Positions 1 to 5,785 of a stretch of 5,785 nucleotides of DNA are shown here, piece after piece. The DNA lies in the NCBI GenBank assembly GCA_002068715.1, contig MWAR01000531.1:1-5785 (forward strand). The letters run 5' to 3'. Origin of the DNA: a bacterium ADurb.Bin374. Its GTDB lineage: Bacteria; Riflebacteria; Ozemobacteria; Ozemobacterales; Ozemobacteraceae. The notes below the pieces were generated by a model. That model was not told the origin of the DNA. It saw only the letters and a program-made list of their open reading frames with translations, and made no database searches. A program made the position numbers and the translations under genes. The first letter of the stretch is position 1. Each line of letters starts with the position of its first letter.

Positions 1-3000
1 GTTCCTGGGACCCGGCGACCCGTATCATTACCATAACGCCGGCCACGGCGATGGCCGGGAGCACTCTGTATACCGTCGAGTGCGGAATGGTCAGAGACTT
101 GGCCGGTAATCCACAGGTCGCGACGCTCTCCTACACATTCACGAGTGCCGACGTCACGCCGCCGACGCTCGTCTCGATGTCTCCCGCATCCGGCAGCACC
201 GGTGTAACGATAGATCGAAACATTCTCCTCACCCTTTCGGAGCCTGTCGCGACACCGAGCGTCACCGTCGCAACCGTCCGGCTTTCACGCACCGACGGCC
301 CGGCGAGCTTCGGCGTGAGCCTGAACGGGGCGGTCATCACGATCGATCCGGACGACGCGCCCGACGACGTCCTTCGTACCGGCGCTACGTATACGGTCGA
401 GATTGGGGCCGGCGTGAAAGATCTTTCCGGTAACGCGTTCTCGAACAGCCCCGCGACATTCAGCGCGACGTTCAGAACCCAGCCGGCGACGACGCCGCCC
501 ACCGCGGCCGGCTCGTTTCTCCTCTATCGCGACCCGGCGTATCTCACCGCGTTCTCCGCCTCCGAGCGGGTTTCCGCGACGAGTGCCGTGTATCTGAAGT
601 TCACTGGAACCGACGGCGCCACCCAGACGCGCGATCTGCTCGACGCGACCATCCGCGCTTCGTGGGGACCGGTCGTGACGGTCCCGATAATTGAATCGGC
701 CTCCGATTCGGGCGGTCTTTATTTCGGATCCTATACATTATCGAACCTTCCGGTCTTCAATTTCACAGGCACCCTTCCTCCGGCCCCCGTCGCCACCCTC
801 AGCTGGACCCCCTCTGTAGGACCAGATATGGGCGCCACCCTGACCGTCGAGTTTCCCGACTGGGTCCCGGCCCAGACGACGGTTGTGACGCTTTCCGGAA
901 ACGCGACCGCCAGCGGGGCCACGAACGTCCGGCTCGACACGGCGATTCCCGTGGCCTTCTCGGCCGCCCTGGATCCCGCCACCGTGGGAACGTCCTCGCT
1001 CCGGTTCACGGGGCCATCGGGCACCGTCACTGCGACCCGCACCGTGAGTGGCGACGGCCGTCTCGTGACGATCACCCCCGCCGCGCCGCTTGCCCCCTCG
1101 ACCACCTACGGAGTGCAGGCCGATTACGAACCAACCGGCCTCCGGGGAACAACCGGCAATCCGATCTACCGAGGCTTTGCGTTCACCTTCACGACGCAGG
1201 CCGCGCAGACGAAGCCGCTTTCGATCGATTCGGTCGGGTTCTTCCCAGACGCATCATACGTCCCCTTCTCCCGGCTCGCGACCGACGCGGATTGCGCCGC
1301 CACCGGCACGTTGTATCTCGAGATGCGCGGCCAGGACGCCTCGAACCTGACGATCGACATCGAAACGGCCTCGCTCTCGACCGGCGGCATCGCCACCCTC
1401 GTCGAAACGGGCGCCTCGACCGGCATTTACCGCGGGAGTTTCGGCGTGAGTGGTCTGGCCGACAATGTCCGGCTCGTCGCCGCATCGACCGTCACCCCGG
1501 CCGCGAGCGCCTCCCTGCTGGTTACATATCCAAAACTATCGATCATCTTTCCCGCCTCGGGATCGATCGGCGTCTCGGTCTCGGCCGACATCATCCTGCA
1601 GGCAAGCGAAGGGCTCGATCCATCGACCGTCACCACCGCGAACATCACCCTCAGGGCCGGCGTCACGCCCCTCGCGACGAACCTCTCCTACGCGACGGAC
1701 ACGCGGCGCATCACGATCAGACCGGCAGCTCAGCTCGCTTACAACACCGACTTCACGGTGAGTATCACGGGAATTCGCGACACGGTCGGCAATCCGTTCG
1801 CCGGAACACTCACGTTCGGTTTCCGGACCCAGGCGAGCACCGTTCCGCCCTCCACGATCCTGAACCTCGCCGTCTTCTCCGATCCGGCCTATACCGCGGA
1901 ACTCACATCGGGCAGTACCGTCCTTCCGGGACAGGAACTGTTCGTGCAGGTCACCGCGGATGATCTCTCTCCATCGACGTTTGATGCGACAAACATCAGG
2001 CTCTCCTCGAGCCTTAACCCAGCAAGCGTCACCGCCTCGCTCGTCGAGACCGCCCAGAATTCAGGCATTTTCCAAGGCTCCGTCGTCGTCCACCCGGAAT
2101 ACGCCGCCGTGCTGACCGTCGAGTCCCTCGCCGATCCCTCGTTCCTGCGACAGTTCCGCACGCCTGTTCCACCGCAGATCACCGGGCTCACCCCTGCGTC
2201 CGGAACGGAAAATCTCGCCTTCGACACCCTGTTCCGGATCCAGACCAGCAAGCCCGTCGATGCCATAACGCTCGTTCCAGGCGCAATACGCCTTGCCGAC
2301 TCCCGCGGGTATCTGACCGCGAGCATGTCGCTCGCCGCCTCCCGGACGATCGCGATCGAAGCCGACCTGGCAACCTTTTCCGAGGTCCTTCTCGAAGTCA
2401 CGCCTTCCGTAAGGGATACAGACGGGCTGAGCTTCCCCGCGCTCGCAGCGGGATATTCGACGCTCTCACCGTCGTACGGCCCGCTGAACCTGTATGCTGA
2501 CGCCGGGTTCACCCAACTGCTCGCCGAAGGCACCGTCATTGATCCAGGCACAACGGTCAGGGTGCGTCTCAACTGCACAGATACGCGCACCAGGAGTCTC
2601 GAGTCGCTTTCCGCCGCCTTTTCAGACAGGGTTGCCACATCGACCTTCTCTCTCACCGAAGTCGCGGGCGGCGATTTCCGCGGAAGTTTCGCCATTCCGA
2701 ACACTCCCGGAGCCACGCTGACGGTATATCTTCCGTTTGCCCCGGGCCTGTCCCGCACATTGTCGATCCGGCAGAGGTTTTTCGTCACCCAGGTCTCGCC
2801 GGCAAGCGGCGCCGTAGCCGTTCCGGCGGATTCGTGGCCGACTTGGCGGTTCTCTCAGCCCCTTTCGCCGGCAACGGCTCTCACGACAGCGAATTTCCAG
2901 CTGTTCCAGATGTCGGGACCGACTCCCGTCCCAGGCGCGATCAACATTTCGGCGGACCGGACGGCCGTCGAGTTCATTCCAAACGACTTTCTGAGCCTGC

Positions 3001-5360
3001 TGACCGATCACCAACTCGTCGTCAAGGGCACCATCGAGGATGCTTTCGGCCAGACGCTCGGCAGCGATTTCGTCACGACCTTCCGCACGCAACCTCCGCC
3101 TCCACCGCCTTCCAATGTCAGCTCTCTCAAGCATTACCGCGATGCGACCTTTGCAGCGCCATGGCACGGCGTCATTCCCGGAGACGCGCTGTATCTGGAA
3201 GTCCGTGCCGATGACGTCTCGTTCTCGACGATCGACTCGACACGGGTTCGCATCGACGCGTCAGACGGCTCGTTCATCGCCACGGAAGTCGTCCTGCTCG
3301 AAGAGACGGGGCCGAACACCGGGATCTTCAGACGTGTGTTACCCACTGCCGCCTCGGAAGGCGCAACGGTAACGATCCGGTCCCAGGCCGACGCGGCGTA
3401 TCAGTTGAGCCTGCCGGTCTTTTACAGACCGCGCATCACTGGAGTCTCACCGGCTTCGGGCAGCACCGGCGTATGGCTCGACCAGATCTTCACCCTCTCG
3501 TTCGATAAGCACCTCGATCCTGCACGGATTGCGTCGGGCGGAATTACGGTGAAAACGTTCGCGGGCGTTGGCGCCCCCTTCTCGACCGCTCTCGACCTCA
3601 CGGGAAACGATCTTACGATTGTCCCTGCATCCCGATGGGCAACGGGTACGTTGCACATCATCGGCCTCCGGCAACCCCTGTGCGACACGGACGGTGTCCC
3701 CGTCACCTCAGACATCGAGTTTACGAGCCGCGGGACCGCCGGAGCGGCATTCGAGATGCACAGCGGCATCGGCAGCAGGGAGGGAACAGCCGTCTCGACG
3801 CTCGGGGAAGCATTGCCAGGCCCGGTCGGCATCACCGCATCGGCAGCCGATCTCCTGGGCTACACCCCGGAAACCCGTCTGGTGAGGATCTCCGGAGCGA
3901 CGGGCACCATCTCGGTTGTCCTGAATGAAATCGCCACGGCACCCGGCCGGTTCCAGGGGAGCGGCATCATCCCCTTCGCACGCGGCAGTCGTGCGACCGC
4001 GACGCTCGAACTGGGGCTGCGTCCCTCCATCCCGTTCCTCGTGGCGGAGCTGCCGACGCTGACCGGTCTTCAGCCGGCATCCGGTTCGCATACCGCCCAC
4101 GAGACGTCCGTCATCTCCGCCTCGTTCTCGAAGGCGATCGACCTCGCGGCCGCCGGCCCACTCGCGCTGATGGTGAACGACGCTCCTGCGCGCGCCCTGC
4201 TAGTCACGCCAGGCGCGTCTTCCCGCACGCTCCAGTGGCAACCTGAAACGATCTTCCTGCCCGGTTCGCTTGTCTGGGTGGCGTTCCCGCTCCTGCAGGA
4301 TCTTCTTGGACAATCCCTGGAGGTTCCTTCCTACACATTCACTTCCGCCGGCTCCCAGGGGATCACGCTCTTCACCGACGCCGGGTTCACCACTCCCCTG
4401 TCGGGCAACATCGTGAGCGGGCCGAGTTTCTGGATCGAAGTCGCCGCGTCCGGCGCGGCAGTCGTCCCACCCGACCACCGGCTCCTCGAGGCCACCGCTC
4501 AGCGGACCGCGACCGTTCCCTATCTTCTCCCGCTGGATCCGGTCGATGCGACCAGCAGACGGTTCCGGGGCCGCATCGATCTGGAGGATGCGCGCGGCAT
4601 CTCGAGCGTCACCATCCCCGTCGTTCCCGGCGAGCGCGTCGACCTCGCGTGCGGCACGCTCACATCGCAATCGAAATATATTTATTATCGTACGAGCGGC
4701 GACACGGAACCGGTCACGATCAACGACATGTCAGCGTTTTCCGACCCGACGTATCGGCAGCGGATCGACGGCGGAGACCTGAACCAGGCGGTGCTGTATC
4801 TCGAAATCGAGGCCGATGACCTCAACTGGGTCAACGCCGACACGACGAAGATCCGCGTCGTTTCAGACAGCGACCCGGCCGGGTTCGAAGTTTCGCTTGT
4901 CGAGTCGGCTCCGCACAGCGGTCTGTTCCGGGCAACGGTCACGATTCGCGGTGACGGCGGCCCGGGCAACCCGGCGATGGCGTTGATCGCCGTGCGACCC
5001 GGCGAATCCCTGAGCGTGACGTCGGTCACGGATCCCCGCGTGCGCCTGCGATTGCGGTATCAGCCGGAAACGCGGCTGAACCATCTCGCGGTCTGGCCGA
5101 GCCCGGCCCGCGGCGACGTGGTGACCTTCCATTTCTGGCTCACCGGCTCCGCAGGCATCGAGATCAAGATCTACGACATGGGCGGCGACGAGGTGGAATG
5201 CCTCATGGAAGCCTGCCAGGTCGGCGAGAACCGGGTGACGTGGCGGATGCCCCGGCACATCGCGAACGGAGCCTACATCTACGTGCTCGAGGTGTATCCG
5301 GACACGGACGCCCCGGTCAGGAAGCGCAAATTCAAGGGCAAGTTTGCGGTTTTGCGGTGA
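1..5360 (+). CDS. Giant multi-domain Ig-like repeat surface/secreted protein, 5'-partial, with C-terminal sorting-type domain
   Basis: The reading frame is open from the first complete codon (position 3) to TGA at 5358-5360, giving 1785 visible residues. The ATG at 51 is not the start: the 16 codons before it (SWDPATRIITITPATA) complete an Ig-like domain core that recurs downstream, and no ribosome binding site precedes it. Numbering residues from that Met, the order is: partial A module (to ~33), seven A-B pairs (37-270, 271-495, 496-706, 707-907, 911-1126, 1127-1333, 1335-1548), a lone B (1553-1672) and a C-terminal domain (1675-1769). A modules look like SbsA/Big_5 Ig-like domains; B modules are beta-rich with an 'ETGxxTGiF' hairpin. 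A six-proline linker lies at 1015-1020. Cysteines are rare and no membrane segment or catalytic motif is visible, which fits an extracellular rod-like protein. The signal peptide and any N-terminal functional domain lie outside the window. The role is inferred to be structural or adhesive; the substrate is unknown. Confidence 0.9.
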   Translation, partial: SWDPATRIITITPATAMAGSTLYTVECGMVRDLAGNPQVATLSYTFTSADVTPPTLVSMSPASGSTGVTIDRNILLTLSEPVATPSVTVATVRLSRTDGPASFGVSLNGAVITIDPDDAPDDVLRTGATYTVEIGAGVKDLSGNAFSNSPATFSATFRTQPATTPPTAAGSFLLYRDPAYLTAFSASERVSATSAVYLKFTGTDGATQTRDLLDATIRASWGPVVTVPIIESASDSGGLYFGSYTLSNLPVFNFTGTLPPAPVATLSWTPSVGPDMGATLTVEFPDWVPAQTTVVTLSGNATASGATNVRLDTAIPVAFSAALDPATVGTSSLRFTGPSGTVTATRTVSGDGRLVTITPAAPLAPSTTYGVQADYEPTGLRGTTGNPIYRGFAFTFTTQAAQTKPLSIDSVGFFPDASYVPFSRLATDADCAATGTLYLEMRGQDASNLTIDIETASLSTGGIATLVETGASTGIYRGSFGVSGLADNVRLVAASTVTPAASASLLVTYPKLSIIFPASGSIGVSVSADIILQASEGLDPSTVTTANITLRAGVTPLATNLSYATDTRRITIRPAAQLAYNTDFTVSITGIRDTVGNPFAGTLTFGFRTQASTVPPSTILNLAVFSDPAYTAELTSGSTVLPGQELFVQVTADDLSPSTFDATNIRLSSSLNPASVTASLVETAQNSGIFQGSVVVHPEYAAVLTVESLADPSFLRQFRTPVPPQITGLTPASGTENLAFDTLFRIQTSKPVDAITLVPGAIRLADSRGYLTASMSLAASRTIAIEADLATFSEVLLEVTPSVRDTDGLSFPALAAGYSTLSPSYGPLNLYADAGFTQLLAEGTVIDPGTTVRVRLNCTDTRTRSLESLSAAFSDRVATSTFSLTEVAGGDFRGSFAIPNTPGATLTVYLPFAPGLSRTLSIRQRFFVTQVSPASGAVAVPADSWPTWRFSQPLSPATALTTANFQLFQMSGPTPVPGAINISADRTAVEFIPNDFLSLLTDHQLVVKGTIEDAFGQTLGSDFVTTFRTQPPPPPPSNVSSLKHYRDATFAAPWHGVIPGDALYLEVRADDVSFSTIDSTRVRIDASDGSFIATEVVLLEETGPNTGIFRRVLPTAASEGATVTIRSQADAAYQLSLPVFYRPRITGVSPASGSTGVWLDQIFTLSFDKHLDPARIASGGITVKTFAGVGAPFSTALDLTGNDLTIVPASRWATGTLHIIGLRQPLCDTDGVPVTSDIEFTSRGTAGAAFEMHSGIGSREGTAVSTLGEALPGPVGITASAADLLGYTPETRLVRISGATGTISVVLNEIATAPGRFQGSGIIPFARGSRATATLELGLRPSIPFLVAELPTLTGLQPASGSHTAHETSVISASFSKAIDLAAAGPLALMVNDAPARALLVTPGASSRTLQWQPETIFLPGSLVWVAFPLLQDLLGQSLEVPSYTFTSAGSQGITLFTDAGFTTPLSGNIVSGPSFWIEVAASGAAVVPPDHRLLEATAQRTATVPYLLPLDPVDATSRRFRGRIDLEDARGISSVTIPVVPGERVDLACGTLTSQSKYIYYRTSGDTEPVTINDMSAFSDPTYRQRIDGGDLNQAVLYLEIEADDLNWVNADTTKIRVVSDSDPAGFEVSLVESAPHSGLFRATVTIRGDGGPGNPAMALIAVRPGESLSVTSVTDPRVRLRLRYQPETRLNHLAVWPSPARGDVVTFHFWLTGSAGIEIKIYDMGGDEVECLMEACQVGENRVTWRMPRHIANGAYIYVLEVYPDTDAPVRKRKFKGKFAVLR
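3..4349 (+). repeat. Type A modules: SbsA/Big_5-like Ig domains (one partial, seven complete)
   Basis: These are protein-level repeats at 3-149 (partial), 159-485, 861-1205, 1536-1838, 2169-2474, 2781-3092, 3429-3734 and 4053-4349, each about 100-115 residues. Shared marks are the entry motif SPASGSTGV (clear in copies 1, 3 and 6, altered in 4, 5 and 7, replaced in copy 2), a mid-domain 'LdPatv.t..i.l' segment (e.g. SEGLDPSTVTTANITL), the core 'ITPAaPLAPSTTY', the turn 'DLxGNP' (DLAGNP, DLSGNA, DTVGNP) and the exit 'FRTQ'. This pattern is that of the SbsA Ig-like family, found in S-layer and other large secreted bacterial proteins as spacer or stalk domains. The GN turn is lost in copies 4-7 (RDTDGL, EDAFGQ, CDTDGV, QDLLGQ). 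The copies are well diverged, so the array is not a recent expansion. Module edges are set by eye to within about 5 residues. Confidence 0.78.
507..5066 (+). repeat. Type B modules: eight copies of a beta-rich 'DD...ETGxxTGiF' domain
   Basis: Copies lie at 507-860, 1215-1535, 1854-2168, 2478-2771, 3117-3428, 3741-4049, 4359-4694 and 4707-5066. A typical copy has an entry strand with 'Y.DpaY' (LYRDPAYLTAF, VFSDPAYTAEL, HYRDATFAAP, AFSDPTYRQR), then 'LYLEVRADD' followed about 8 residues later by 'iDst.vri', then a hairpin motif (LVETGASTGIYRGSF, LVETAQNSGIFQGSV, LLEETGPNTGIFRR, LVESAPHSGLFRA), and a closing strand leading into the next A module. The hairpin motif resembles one I recall from repeats of archaeal and bacterial surface proteins, but I cannot assign a named family. 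The acidic pairs could bind a metal such as calcium; that is inference. Copies 1, 4, 6 and 7 keep the length but have lost much of the motif. Confidence 0.7.
5073..5357 (+). other. C-terminal FlgD-Ig / T9SS-type tail domain of the giant protein
   Basis: Residues 1675-1769 (counted from the Met at 51) form a compact terminal domain different from modules A and B. Visible marks are 'VWPSPARGD' (compare the 'vyPNPa.g' opening of sorting tails), 'VTFHFWLTG', 'IEIKIYDMGGDEVECL', a tryptophan strand 'NRVTWRMP', 'NGAYIYVLEV' (compare 'sGvYiy.l') and a basic finish KFKGKFAVLR. This order is typical of FlgD-like Ig domains and of C-terminal tails that direct large proteins through type IX secretion or related surface routes. 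It is the last domain, as such tails are. Two cysteines five residues apart (C1717, C1722) are the only close pair in the visible protein. Whether the host has T9SS cannot be seen from here; an ordinary structural cap is the alternative. Confidence 0.72.
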
Positions 5361-5372
5361 GAATGCTAAGAT
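5344..5372 (+). promoter_or_regulatory. Candidate sigma-70-type promoter for ybaB (extended -10)
   Basis: An extended -10 element, TGC-TAAGAT, lies at 5364-5372, with TTGCGG at 5344-5349 placed exactly 17 bases before TAAGAT. The -10 matches TATAAT at four of six positions including the key first, second and last; the -35 matches only TTG. Transcription would begin near 5379, giving a leader of about 40 bases before the ybaB start. The -35 and spacer overlap the last codons and stop of the giant gene. No terminator hairpin is visible between the genes, so read-through may add to expression. Weak -35 and no experimental support keep the confidence moderate. Confidence 0.42.
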
Positions 5373-5401
5373 GGGCGCGTTTTCAAAGCCATTTCACCCG
5401 T

Positions 5402-5408
5402 AAAGGAG
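5402..5408 (+). promoter_or_regulatory. Shine-Dalgarno site of ybaB (AAAGGAG)
   Basis: AAAGGAG ends 10 bases before the ATG at 5419, a strong match to the 16S rRNA tail at slightly long but workable spacing. It settles the start codon: the encoded MFPKGG opening also matches the family's usual N terminus (E. coli YbaB begins MFGKGG). Confidence 0.85.
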
Positions 5409-5418
5409 CTATCGATCG

Positions 5419-5745
5419 ATGTTTCCCAAAGGCGGAGCCAACCTCCAGGGACTGATGCGTCAGGCCCAGAAAATGCAGGAAAAGATGGCCGAGACCCAGG
5501 AAGAGCTGAAGAAGCGCACGGTCGAGGCCAGCGTGGGCGGCGGCATGGTGACGGTCGTCGTCACGGGCGCCCAGGAGCTGCAGAAGATCACGATCAACAA
5601 GGAAGCCGTCGACCCCGACGATGTGGAAACCCTTCAGGACCTGGTTCTCTCGGCCGTCAACGCCGGCATCAAGAAGTCCCAGGAAATGGTCCAGGAAGAG
5701 ATGGGCAAAGTCACCGGCGGGCTGAACATTCCGGGAATGTTCTAA
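5419..5745 (+). CDS. ybaB: YbaB/EbfC family nucleoid-associated protein
   Basis: A complete 108-residue protein, close to the 109 residues of E. coli YbaB. Family members are small cytoplasmic dimers that bind DNA and are associated with the nucleoid; EbfC of Borrelia is the studied relative. Visible layout: MFPKGG opening, a long charged N-terminal helix with the family signature 'LMRQAQKMQEKMAETQEEL' (about 11-30), a central beta sheet including the glycine-rich 'ASVGGGMVTVVVTG' (37-50) and 'ITIN' (57-60), an acidic 'DPDDVETLQDLV' segment (65-76), a second amphipathic helix, and a glycine/proline tail 'GGLNIPGMF'. Start is fixed by AAAGGAG 10 bases upstream. The gene commonly lies between dnaX and recR; here the upstream neighbour is the 3' end of a giant surface protein, and only 40 bases are visible downstream, so recR cannot be tested. 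No frame damage or missing segment is seen. Confidence 0.96.
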   Translation: MFPKGGANLQGLMRQAQKMQEKMAETQEELKKRTVEASVGGGMVTVVVTGAQELQKITINKEAVDPDDVETLQDLVLSAVNAGIKKSQEMVQEEMGKVTGGLNIPGMF

Positions 5746-5785
5746 GCCGCCCTGCGTGTATCGAGGCGGGCCTGGAAGAAATTCC
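5746..5785. other. Short sequence after ybaB with no supported feature
   Basis: Forty bases follow the ybaB stop. CCGCC (5747-5751) can pair with GGCGG (5765-5769) across a 13-base loop, but no T-run follows, so it is not a convincing terminator. No ATG start with a ribosome binding site is present. The window ends before any following gene can be recognised. Confidence 0.5.

Noticed and set aside
1292..1963. Same-strand open frame of 223 codons in another phase
   Set aside because: The product is dominated by Arg and His, typical of a shifted reading of GC-rich DNA, and it is covered by the well-supported A/B modules in the true frame.
1889..2788. Long antisense open frame of 299 codons opposite the giant gene
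   Set aside because: It lies fully inside the giant gene, whose frame shows clear protein-level repeats. GC-rich coding DNA commonly leaves the opposite strand open, and the antisense product is low-complexity Ser/Val/Arg-rich with no recognisable domain.
159..5066. Recent DNA-level tandem repeat expansion of the A-B unit
   Set aside because: By eye, copies share only short motifs at protein level and almost no long DNA identity; the duplications look old.
5411..5420. Perfect palindrome ATCGATCGAT between the ribosome binding site and the ybaB start codon, considered as an operator (perhaps autoregulatory)
   Set aside because: Related CGATCGAT-type strings recur inside the giant gene (near 340, 1219 and 1560) as ordinary Ile-Asp or Ser-Ile-Asp codons, and the palindrome does not extend beyond 10 bases. 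Chance is a sufficient explanation.
5746..5775. Possible terminator hairpin after ybaB
   Set aside because: The stem is only five pairs (CCGCC/GGCGG) around a 13-base loop, with no following T-run.
1..5785. Mobile element, CRISPR, tRNA/rRNA or defence system
   Set aside because: No inverted-repeat ends, transposase motifs, regularly spaced short repeats, RNA gene signatures or nuclease/ATPase motifs were seen; coding fills nearly the whole window.

Overview
The window comes from a GC-rich bacterial genome and is almost entirely coding on the + strand. It holds the 3' part of one very large gene for a repetitive, exported or surface-type protein (open at the left edge, stop at 5358-5360). A short gap carrying a plausible promoter and a good ribosome binding site follows, and then a complete small gene for a YbaB/EbfC nucleoid-associated protein (5419-5745). 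The last 40 bases after that gene show no feature I can support.

The large protein (1785 visible residues) is a string of beta-sandwich-like modules. Two module types alternate. Type A is recognisable as an SbsA-type Ig-like domain (Big_5 style: a 'PASGSTGV' entry, an 'ITPA.pLa..T.Y.v' core, a 'vkDlaGNp' turn and an 'F.F.TQ' exit). Type B is a roughly 100-residue module with a 'Y.DpaY' entry, a 'LYLEv.aDD....iD.t.vri' core and a 'LvETg.nTGiFrGs' hairpin. After one partial A there are seven A-B pairs, then an extra B with no A before it, then a C-terminal domain like the FlgD-Ig/T9SS-type sorting tails of large secreted proteins. There is no enzymatic motif, membrane anchor or LPXTG signal in the visible part. 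The likely role is structural or adhesive, at or outside the cell surface.

The C-terminal domain type suggests a diderm bacterium that uses C-terminal-tail secretion or a similar route. GC-rich uncultured lineages such as Riflebacteria or other FCB-like phyla would fit, but the lineage is a guess. In many bacteria ybaB sits between dnaX and recR. Here dnaX is not immediately upstream and ybaB appears to have its own promoter, so the two genes are probably neighbours rather than partners in one pathway.

I found no mobile element, CRISPR array, tRNA/rRNA or defence system. The most interesting material is the alternating architecture, the possibly under-described B module and the uneven decay of its motifs along the protein.
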